Source of the DNA: Smallanthus sonchifolius
Taxonomy: Eukaryota > Streptophyta > Magnoliopsida > Asterales > Asteraceae
NCBI GenBank assembly: GCA_023525975.1
Contig: CM042023.1
Span: 19,517,501 to 19,581,500 of the forward strand
Length of the DNA stretch: 64,000 nt
Reading direction: 5' to 3'
The notes under the pieces are model-generated. The model was not told where the DNA came from. It saw nothing but the letters and a program-made list of their open reading frames with translations, and did no database searches. Positions 11,101 to 23,100 of the stretch are shown here, piece by piece. The position numbers and the translations under genes are program-made. Numbering within the stretch: position 1 is the stretch's first letter; every line of letters starts with the position of its first letter.

Positions 11101-14100
11101 AAATATGATTACAAAAACTACATTACTAAAATAATAATACAATTTTTTATAATTCTTTTTAATTAAGCTGTTTTAGGATGTTCTAACATTTCAATACATG
11201 TTATGCAACTTTGATCTTTATAACTAGTTCAACCCTTTTGCCCTGTTTCAGTTCTAGCTAGTCTGAATTAACCCATTTTTATTTAAATGTTTTGAAATTG
11301 CCCCCTCTAGCCAAAAACTTCACTCTCAGTTTATTCAAATGCTTACTCTTGTAGCCTTGTTGGTATTGCTGATTAGTAGATATGATATTAGTTTACCTTT
11401 ATAATAATATAAGATTTTCATCTGTCACCAGATATGCTATATACTATACCCAGGGGATGATTCATTGGAAGGGAAGACCCTCAGGCTAAAGCAACAATAT
11501 ACGTTATGCTCTGCTTCTCTCCAAGATATTATCAAATGTTTTGAAAAGAGATCTGGGGAGAATGTGCTGTGGAAAGAATTTCCAGAAAAGGTTGCTGTGC
11601 AGATGAATGACACCCATCCTACACTTTGCATCCCAGAACTGATGAGGATATTGATTGATCTGAAAGGGATTAGCTGGAAGGAAGCTTGGGATATTACCCA
11701 AAGGTATTTTTTTAGATGCACAACCTTCTAGATGCTTCTTTTTTCCGTCAATTCTTTTCACTAATTCATGCCCCACAATGCCTGGCTTTAACCACTTTCC
11801 CTTTTTTGTAGAGGTGACGATTTCAACCTGTTTACTTACGAATGGGTCAATTTGGGCCATGTTTTATCTCGAACAGGGTTAAATTAAGTTATTTTGGCTG
11901 AAAGAGGAATGATTTAAATGGGTTGAACGTTGCCCAAAGTCTGTTTTAATGCACTTAACCTCCTAAATTGTTTTATTTAACATTTAGAAAAAAAATATTA
12001 TTAATAAGTACGTGTAATATGGTTACAAAAACAATATAATTACAATAGTAATCTTGCCATCTCTACTGTATTGTTTAGTGAAAATTGACCCTTTTCAGCC
12101 TGACATTTCTGAATGTTTCATACATGTTCATCCTCAAATCCATTATGGAAAGTGCAGGCACTTTTTTGTAGTTAAGAGTGTGTTTGGTTTGAGGGTTGGG
12201 AATGAAAGAATGGGAGTGGAAGTGATAGTAAGTGTTTGCTTTAGAAGTATAGGTTTTAAAATTATATATGATACATAGTCATAAAATGAAGGTTTTTCAA
12301 AACTCACCAAAGTAGGTGGGTTTTCTCTCCCCTTTTCTCTTTTTCTTTTTTCTTTTAAAGATATACTCCTTCCCAGTCCCATTTACAAACCAAATGCTAC
12401 CTTATTTCATCTTTGTGTTGACAACTTCTTATAATTAAGTTCTTGTAATGTTGATTAGTGATTTTCTCTTGGAAATTTGTCAGAACTGTGGCTTACACCA
12501 ACCATACCGTCTTACCTGAAGCATTAGAGAAATGGAGTTTCGAACTCATGCAGAAACTTCTCCCACGGCACGTGGAGATCATAGAAATGATTGATGAGGA
12601 GGTAAATCAAAATGAAAGTTATTTCGAAATTGTATAGTAATACATTTCTGCAGCTTAATGGTATGCTATTCTTACAGTTGATCAGTGGCATAGTAGCAGA
12701 GTTTGGTAAATCAGATCCTGAATTGTTGGAAAGAAAGTTGAATGCTATGAGAATTCTAGAAAATGTTGAGCTCCCATCCTCCATAGCTGATCTGTTTATT
12801 AAACCAAAAGAAACGTCTGCCATTGATACAAGTGAAGTGTCAAAGGTTTCTGATAAAGGCTCCCTTGCTGATGAAGAAGATGAATTTGTTGGAAACACGG
12901 AGAAAGAGGTGGATCTGCCACCAGTTCCCATACCACCAAAAATGGTCCGTATGGCTAATCTATGTGTTGTTGGTGGCCATGTTGTCAATGGAGTTGCTGA
13001 GATTCACAGTGAGATTGTAAAGCAGGATGTTTTCAATGACTTCTACAAGGTAAGCATATAATTTTCTTTCTGTTAATATCTAAGGTTGCAAAATGGGCTG
13101 GTCGGTGGGTTGGGTAACTGGTCAAAACCAGTTCAGGTCAAAAGTAGTAAATTTTTAGTGCGGGTTAAAATGGGTTGGTTCAGGTTGCGTAAATCCGCAC
13201 ACGCTTTCGGATGACTTAAACTGGTATGACCTGTTTCCTTTTTGGTTAAATCTTTTAGCTTAACCCATTTGACCCGTTAGAGATATAACATAATCAGATT
13301 GGCCCATTTGTATATGAATGCGTTGAAATTGCCGTGTACAGAATTACTAATATCACACATACTAAACTGTCCGTGGTGGCAGCTCTTGCCTGAGAAATTT
13401 CAAAACAAAACAAATGGGGTGACACCAAGAAGATGGATTTATTACTGCAATCCAGACCTCAGTAAAATAATAACCAAGTGGACTGGTGGAGAAGATTGGG
13501 TACTGAACACTGAAAAATTGGCAGAACTGCGTAAGGTACATTGTAGTGGAAATTTAATTAGAAAAAGTTATATGTTATGTATGTTTTTAATGAGGAAAGA
13601 ATACTTTGCTCCTCAATTATGTGAAAAACACTTGTTCATCCAAACCTCAAGGCTGTCATTTGGAACTTATTGCCTCGATATTGCATTTTTACTGTAGTAA
13701 CGCTGTGAGATAAAACTGTTAACCTAATTGTGGAAGTTTCTTACAGTTTGCAGATAATGAGGATCTCCAGAGTGAGTGGAGAGCTGCAAAAAGGATCAAC
13801 AAGCTCAAGGTTGTGTCATTCCTTAAAGAAAAAACAGGATATTCTGTCAGTCCTGATGCGATGTTTGACATCCAGGTATTTCCCATCTGCATTTTTGTCT
13901 CCTTTATCCATCCAATATGTTGCAAGTTATATTCTGATACAATAACATGCACGTACGTATGAGGTCGAATTATATTTCCTCTTGGTTTTGCTTCATGGGC
14001 AAACTGCACGAAATAACAACCAACATTACTTTTTTCTTCTGATTTTACCAAGTAACTTAAAATTAGCCTCAAAATGGCAACCAACCAACAAGCTTGTACT

Positions 14101-17100
14101 GATTCTAGCAACTCACTAAAAATGTCTGGTTATAGTCGTAAACGTGACATGGCACATGATGATGCGTAGTTCGTAGCCATGTCACATGCCACGTGTATGG
14201 AAATAGATGTCATGGCAAATTAAAAAAAAAACATATCCCATAATTTCTTTTTTCAATGTAGAGCATCATTACATTATGGGAAATGGTCTATTATATTTCA
14301 GGTGAAACGCATTCATGAATACAAGAGACAATTGTTAAATATCTTGGGAATTGTTTATCGCTACAAGAAGATGAAAGAAATGAATGCCATTGAGAGGAAA
14401 GAAAAATTCACTTCTCGAGTTTGCATATTTGGTGGGAAAGCATTTGCCACATATGCACAAGCGAAAAGAATTGTGAAACTCATCACAGATGTTGGGGCGA
14501 TAGTAAACAATGATCCCGACATTGGAGACTTACTGAAGGTATTAATTAATTATAAAAAATATCTTATCTTTTTCTCCTATCAATATAATGCTACTCCAGT
14601 ATAACATTCACTGTTGCTCTCTGGACCTTGCCTTCTTGTGCTAATACGTTGTTACTTAACTATTTAGGTTGTGTTTGTTCCTGATTACAATGTCAGTGTT
14701 GCTGAACTATTAATTCCTGCAAGTGAGCTTTCACAGCATATCAGGTAATTGCATCCCTCATAAAACGTCTCTTGTTCGTGGAATAATATCGAAGTCAATG
14801 CCATAACCTGTTATAATGGGCTGGGTCGGGCGGGCTGGCCCACCAACACTTTTTGTTACTTTTCCTTGAATTTTGTATATTATCAATTGTTAATTGTAAA
14901 TATTCTAGATATGTAGCCCATGTTGTATAGTCCAGTAGCGCAAGCCCATGGGCCTTAGATAAGAATTTATTAGGGTTTGTATCCTCTATAAATAGAGGAG
15001 TTCTCTTCATTTGTAAAAATACATTCGGTTAATAGATTACCAGTTTACCAGAGCTGCAGCTCTAGATCCGATATCCCGTTTCTGTCCCGTCAAGAATCCG
15101 GTACTAGTCACAGGCACAGCCCCTGTTTGTTTCAGTCCAGTTCCAGATCTGTCTCGGTTTCTCACCACCAAATCTGATCCAGTTCGAGAATCCTTTTTCG
15201 AGACACTATTACGTCTCACCGCCACCGCCATCATCCTCAGCTACCTCCGATTAGCAAATCCTGCGAAACCGACGCTGCAACGCCGCCGGACGCGCCGCTT
15301 CCCTCCGCCACGCGCCGCCACCTCCACTTTCAGATCTACCTCTTTTTCCGGCGAGTGGAGTCACACCGCCAACACCGCTGCACTCCTCTGGAAATTCCGA
15401 ACAAAACCCTGCCGTCTCCGCCACTAACCGCTGTCCGCCGCTGCCGGAATCTGACCGGAATCCCTTGCCTGTTCTGTTTTTTGTCCCCGAAACACCTGAG
15501 GTACTGTTTTCAGTCCCCGGAACATCTGAGATTCTATTTACCGCCTTTTTACCATGAGTTTGTTACCGTTTATTACCAAGAATCTGTTGTTCTCTGTAAA
15601 AAAAAACGTTTTATCACTCGGAAATTAACATTCTTTGCAGCCCCGTTCCGTTTGAACCTCGTTCTGTTTGTACTCCTGTTCTGTTTGTGAGTTCTTTATT
15701 AGCTGTACCCCATTATTATATTATTAGAATAGTTTTAGAATGAATATTTAACCCTAGCCGTTTTTTCTCTCAGTCGGCGATCTTCTTCATCTCAGCCTCT
15801 AAACCAGAAATCCTCTCCCGATCCTCTGTTCATCTCAACCCTTCTTCTTCTCCATGGATTCCAAACAGATTCATTCCGCTCTCATGGTGACAAACATTCG
15901 GAATTTCATTCCAATCACCCTTGAGATGGAAAGCGGGCAGTACTCATCTTGGGCTGAACTTTTTAAGATCCACTGCCGTGCTTTCCAAGTAATCGATCAT
16001 ATCACCCCAAATGCAACCGACTCAGCCTCTTCTTCTTCTGGTACTAGACCTATACACACCATACTCAAACCCGACTCCTCTGCTGCACAAGCATGGACTG
16101 CACTTGAAAATATTTTTCAAGATAACCAAAACCAACGGGCGGTTTATTTGGAACACAAGTTTGTTACTACCAAACTTGAAAGCTTTCCGAACTGCTCTGC
16201 CTACTGTCAGGCGTTAAAAATGCTTTCTGATCAGCTGTCCAACGTTGGTGCTCCGGTGACAAATCAGCGTCTAGTCCTTCAACTCATAGCAGGGCTCACT
16301 GAATCATATGAAGGGATTGCAATGATGATTCAGTAAACTAACCTCCTACCTGAATTCTATGAAGCCAGATCCAAACTGATTTTGGAAGAAACCAGAAAGA
16401 GCAACCAAACAGCAAACACAGCCACCGGGACTGCTCTCAATACTCAGACATACCGCTACTCGGATTACTACCGCCAACAGCAACAATCTCAGCCACAGTT
16501 TGACTACAACAGGGAACAAAGAGGCCGAGGTCGTGGTCGTGGACGTGGCAGGTATGGTAGAGGTGGCCATGGAGCAGCTTACATGCAACGTCCACCATGG
16601 CAACAACCTACTTCCAACTGGGCCCCCTCCACACAACCTGTGTATTTCTCACAGCAGGCCCAACAGGCTGCACACTGGGCTCCCCCTCCACAACAGCCCA
16701 GTTACTCTCATTGGGCTCCTACTGCACCATGTCCCTACCCAACAGCCCAACCAAAACAGTTCGGGACCCATATGGTTTTGATGTGAAGGATTTCCAGACC
16801 CGCACTCCTGTGCTTAGATGCAACAGTTCTGAAGATCTGTACCCGTTGACATTCACTTCTTCATCCAAAGTCACAAGTCCTTCTACCTTTGCAGCCATCA
16901 CTCAAGATCTCTGGCATCACCGCCTTGGACATCCAAGATCACCTATCTTATCTGCTTTGAATAAAAAATTATTTCTTTCTCGTATCGAGCATGTAAACAG
17001 TTCTTCAGTTTGTCAATCCTGTGTTTTCGGGAAACATATTAAATTACCTTTTGTTTCGTCTACTTCAGTTACTTTTACACCATTTGATATTATTCACAGT

Positions 17101-20100
17101 GATTTATGGACTTCTCCCGTTCTAAGCTCGGGAGGACACAAATATTATCTTTTATTATTGGATGATTATACAAATTTCTTATGGACTTATCCACTCGCTA
17201 ATAAATCTCAAGTCTTTCCTACATTTCAAAATTTTCATAAATTTGTTCAAACTCAATTTAATACAAACATAAAATCTCTCCAATGTGATAACGGAAAAGA
17301 ATATGATAACCATTCTTTCAAACAATTTTGTGCAACTAATGGTATGGTCCTCCGTTTCTCATGTCCCTACACATCTTCCCAAAACGGTAAATCTGAAAGG
17401 AAAATTCGTTCTATAAACAACATTCTAAGAACCCTTCTTGCCCACTCTTCTGTTCCATTAACCTTTTGGCACCATGCCTTAGAATTAGCAACTCACCTAC
17501 TTAATATCCTACCTAGTCAAATTCTTTCGTTTTCCACTCCAACCTACTATCTTTATCTTCGTCATCCCTCATACGACTTTCTTCGGGTGTTCGGATGCTT
17601 ATGCTATCCTCTTATCCCATCTACCACCATCAACAAATTACAGAAACGTTCCTCTCCTTGTGTCTTTCTTGGTTATCCTAGCACACATCGTGGCTATAAA
17701 TGCTATGATATGACCACCGGACAAATCACCATATCCCGATACATCATTTTTGACGAATCCAATTTTCCCTTTCACAACCGCCACATCACTCCTCCCAAAT
17801 ATGATGTCTTTACCTCAGATCCTCATCCATCTGTTTGGCTCTCTCCACGTCCAACAGAAACTTCCAACCCCCTCATTAACAACAACACCACACCTCCCAC
17901 ATCCCCTCCCCAATCTCCGACTCCTCCCCAATCTCCGACTCCCCCCACTACACCCGATACTACCACTACTAATCAGCCTATACCAACCCCACCACCCACT
18001 ATAACATACTCTCGTCGCCCGAAACCTCCTACCCCTCCCCAACCACCGGTTCCGGCACCACCTTCCAACACCAATCCCCCTCCAACCCGTACTATCTACC
18101 CGTAGTATGACGGGTATCTCTAAGCTCAGACAACCTTTTCACAACCTCCACACCTCTACTATATCTCCTCTACCCCGAAACCCAACCGAAGCCTTAACCA
18201 ACCAGAATTGGAAGAGCGCCATGCTCGATGAGTTCCGTGCTCTTATCGATAATAAGACTTGGGATTTAGTACCCAGACTTCCTAATATGAATATTGTGAG
18301 AAGCATGTGGATCTTTCGCCACAAAACTCGTTCGGATGGCACTTTGGAAAGGTATAAGGCCCGGTTAGTATGTGACGGGCGATCTCAACAGGTTGGGGTT
18401 GATTGTGGAGAAACGTTTAGCCCGATAGTCAAACCGGCCACCATTAGAACAGTTCTTAGTATCGCTGTTTCAAAATCTTGGCCCGTTCATCAGTTAGATG
18501 TGAAGAATGCATTCCTCCACGGCACACTCAACGAAACCGTATACATGCATCAACCCATGGGGTTCCGGGACACACGGTTTCCTAATCATGTTTGTCTATT
18601 GAAAAAGTCTCTCTATGGCCTCAAACAAGCGCCAAGAGCATGGTATCAACGGTTTGCTGATTATGCTTATAATATGGGATTTCAACAAAGTAGGTGTGAC
18701 AACTCCCTTTTTATATACCAACATGGCCGTGACACAGCTTACATCCTACTCTACGTGGATGACATTCTCCTAGTTACTTCTTCATATGAGCTGAGGCACC
18801 GGTTTATGGCTCTTTTGGCAAATGAGTTCGCCATGAAAGATCTCGGCCCCATCAGTTACTTTCTCGGGGTGGCAGTTACGGAACTTCCAAATCAGTCCCT
18901 GTTTTTGAGCCAACAAAAATATGCCAAAGAGATTCTCCAACGCGCATGCATGTCTAATTGTAATCCAGCCGTCACACCGGTAGACACTAATCAGAAAATG
19001 AGTTCCACTGATGGTACACCACTTGATACAGCCACTGAATATCGACAATTGTGTGGAGCCCTTCAATACCTCACATTTACAAGACCTGATATCAGCTATG
19101 GGGTGCAACCAATATGCATGCACATGCATGCCCCTCGTTCAACACACATGCATGCCTTTCGACGTATTCTGAGGTACATACAAGGAACTTTATCTTATGG
19201 GTTACACATACATCGGTCCCCCACCAGTTCTCTAATCTCATATACCGATGCCGATTGGGCCGGTTGCCCGGACACCCGATGTTCTACCTTGGGCTACTGT
19301 GTTTATATGGGGGACAATCTTCTTTCATGGTCCTCAAAACGACAACGCACACTCTCACGCTCCAGTGCTGAGGCAGAATATAGGGGCGTTGCAAATGTCG
19401 TATCTGAAACGTGTTGGCTACGTAATTTACTAGGCGAGCTTCATCATCCTCCATCCAAAGCAACTCTCGTTTATTGTGACAATGTAAGTGCCTTCTACTT
19501 ATCTACCAACCCGGTGCAACACCAACGAACGAAACACATCGAGATAGACATACATTTCGTTCGAGAGAAGGTAGCTCGAGGCCATGTTCGGGTCATCCAC
19601 ATTCCCTCTCGTTTTCAGATCGCTGACATCTTCACTAAGGGTCTTCCGCGTGTTCTATTTGATGATTTCAGATCCAGTCTCAACATTCGACCTCCTCTCG
19701 TTTCGACTGCGGGGGTGTATTAGCTGTACCCCCATTATTATATTATTAGAATAGTTTTAGAATGAATATTTGGTAGTCAATTTTGTATATTAGCCAAATA
19801 TAGAATTAGACCTATTGTACTATATATTCTCCTTTACGAGTGTAAATGAGATCATTGGAAATTAACATTCCTATTATCACTGTCATTCTTGTTCCAGTTT
19901 GATACTGTTATCCTTCAAAATACTGTTTATAGCCAGAACTGCCCATTTCCTTGTTTCCGTCAACCGCCTGAGACTTGTTTCCACAGTTGTTACTATTCCG
20001 GAGCCATTACCGTTTGTTTTTGAACCTGTTGCCTGCTGCGTGTTCAAGCGTTTGTTTACTCGCTAAACCTGTTGCTCCTTTCTTTCTGTCTTGTCCTGTT

Positions 20101-23100
20101 GTTCCTGCTATCTCGTTCTTACAAGAATCTTGTTGTCCTGTTGTTCTTGTTCTTATCAGAACCACTGTTTCGGTCACGTGTTTGACTCATTCGCCTTGTT
20201 CTTGAACTACACTTTGTTGGAAATGGGACACAGAAAGAATGATGCTCGCACCTTTACAGTCACCAAGGAGGAGTATGATTTGCTCCAACGGTTGCTTGCT
20301 TCTTTATCACCTAGTCCGCAAACCAACTCGGCATACCCAGGTACGTCTTCTAGCCTTGACTCATCGTGGGTGACTGATTCTGGAGCCACCCATCACATGT
20401 CTGGAAATCGAGGTATTTTTACTAGCCTACATGATACTTCTTACCGACCTGTTCAACTTGTTGATGGCTCCTCATGCCCCGTTCAAGGCATCGGATCCAT
20501 TGGTAACTTAAACACCCTAAACCTGTCTTCTGTCCTATTTGTTCCTAAATTTCCTACCAGCCTGTGCTCCGTTAGTCAAACTACTAAACAAAATAACTGT
20601 AAAGTTACGTTTTATCCTACCCATTGTGTGTTTAAGGAACTAGGAACGAAACGGGTTATTGGCACCGGTTTTGAATCAGGAGGTCTCTACCGTATGTCCC
20701 CGTTGTTACGCCCTAAAGCAAATATATGTGATTCCAGTATCAGGGATGCTCATTGTCGGTTAGGCCATCCCTCTGCAGCAGTTCTAAGGCAGATGAGACC
20801 GGACTTTTCTGTTCTAGATAATTTTCATTGTGAGTCGTGTCAGCTTGGTAAACTTACTCGACGTCCCTATCCTCCAAAAGTGTCTAGTAAAGTCTGTCAT
20901 TTGTTTGAACTTGTGCATTCTGATGTTTGGGGCCCTTCCCCTGTCAAAACCCCTCTAGGTTTTAAGTACTTTGTTACTTTCATCGATGATTTTTCTCGTA
21001 CTACTTGGGTTTATTTGTTAAAATCTCGTAGTGAAGTCAATTCGATCTTCCGTGGATTCCATTCGTACATCCAAAATCAATTTAATACATCAATAAAAAA
21101 TCTCCATACTGATAATGCAAAAGAATATTTATCCACTGATTTCTCTACATATCTCAAAACCCATGGTATCATTCACGAGACATCATGCGCATATACATCT
21201 CAGCAAAATGGTGTTGTTGAACGCAAGAATCGCCATTTGTTGGATGTTATTCGCACCCTTATGATTCATTCTCATGTTCCTCATCGATTTTGGGGTGATG
21301 TTGTTCTTACTGCAACCCACCTAATTAATCGCATGCCCTCATTTGTCCTTAATGGTAAAACCCCGTTTTCTTTCCTGTATCCTATAGGAACTCCTTTTCC
21401 CCTCGCACCCCAAATTTTTGGGTGTGGCATATGTTCATGATCATCGTCCAGGGACCACTAAGCTTGACCCGCGGGGCATTCGTTGTGTCTTTCTTGGTTA
21501 TTCCCATGTCCAGAAAGGGTATCGGTGCTACAACCCCTCTCTTCATCGATACTTTACCAGTGATGATGTCACTTTTCACGAGTCCTGCCCTTACTTTCCT
21601 GAGTCTTCTGTCTCATTGCCTGACATGTTTCCTTATCCTGATCTTGTTATACCCGAGTCCATCACTGTTCCTACCATTCCTATATCCCCCGTTCCATCTA
21701 CACCTGCACCTCCGGTCTCAGTCGTCACCAATCCGGTTCCTGCTACATCTGGCCTACCTACAGAGCTTCCACCATTGATTTTCACATATGCCAGGCGGCA
21801 TAAGGATAAGACAACAGAGATACCTGATTCACAATCGGACCCTAACCCTGGTATGTCTTCAGTTCCACCCCCTGAGCCTGATATACCTGATCCTACTCCT
21901 GTTACACCAGACACCCTCCTGGTGCACCCTTTCCTGATATACCGATTGCCTTTCGCAAAGAACCTAGACACCCCACCCGTTATCCTATTCAGGATTATGT
22001 TGCTTATTCTCACCTCTTACCCGAGTCCCATGCCTATACTACTGCTATTGATTCCTACCCGATTCCCAAGGATGTGATGACGGCTCTTGCTCACCCAGGA
22101 TGGAGACAGGCTATGGAAGAGGAGATAGGGGCTCTTTGGACTAATCATACATGGGATCTTGAGACGCTTCCTACTGGAAAGCGTGTTGTGGGTTGTCGTT
22201 GGGTTTTCATGGTTAAACTTAACCCAGATGGCTCCCTGCATCGACTGAAAGCCCGTTTGGTTGCTAAAGGTTACTCTCAGGCATATGGTATCGATTATGA
22301 TGAGACATTCTCCCCGGTTGCTAAAATGCCGTCTGTACGCATCTATATTGCTCTCGCCGCCATTAATCATTGGCCGCTTCACCAGCTTGATGTCAAGAAC
22401 GTCTTTCTTAATGGTGTTCTTGAGGAGGAGGTATATATGGAGCAGACACCTGGGTTTGTTGTTAAGGAGGAGGCATCAAAAGTATGCAGATTACGCCGTT
22501 CATTATATGGCCTTAAGCAGTCCCCTAGAGCGTGGTTTGGTCGGTTCTCTAGTGTTATGGGAAAATTTGGAATGGTTCGTAGTGGATATGATCACTCTGT
22601 ATTCTTCAGACATCATCAGGGCCGAAGGATTATTGCAGTTGTCTATGTCGATGACATCATTGTTACAGGAGATGATGATGTCGGTATTACCGAGTTCAAA
22701 CAGTTTCTTCAATCTCAGTTTCAGATTAGCGACTTAGGTCGACTTCGGTACTTTCTTGGCATAGAAGTATCTCGCTCTCCGCAAGGAATACTTCTCTCTC
22801 AACGGAAGTATGTCCTTGATATGCTGACCGAGTGTGGCTTACTGGGTTGTAAGCACGTTGATTCTCCAATGCTTCCTACGGGGAAGCTCCTTCCAGAGGA
22901 CGGAAGCCCATTGAAGGATCCTGAACGATACAGACGCTTAGTTGGAAAACTTAACTATTTGACAGTTACACGACCTGATATTTCATTTGCCGTGAGTGTT
23001 CTGAGTCAGTTCATGGCCAAACCATACACTAGACACTAGGATGCCACTCTTCGTGTATTGAGATATCTTAAGACCACACCGGGATTAGGGATCTTGTATT

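Larger units (their letters stand above)
15697..19885 (+). mobile_element. Nested Ty1/copia retrotransposon inside the outer copia element
   Basis: The block TATTAGCTGTACCCC...AATGAATATTT occurs at 15697 and again at 19718, marking the two LTRs. The right LTR starts TGTATTAGCTG at 19716 after a G-rich tract and extends to about 19885. A possible target duplication TTCTT lies at 15692-15696 and 19886-19890. The left LTR lacks the leading TG and most of its 3' part: it jumps from AATGAATATTT straight to untranslated leader. Gag, integrase, RT and RNase H follow in order, with the protease segment missing. Confidence 0.8.

Noticed and set aside
16382..16786. RGRGRGRG and Q/P-rich protein as a separate host RNA-binding protein
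   Set aside because: It is in the same frame as the copia gag just upstream and ends where pol begins; it is the gag tail.
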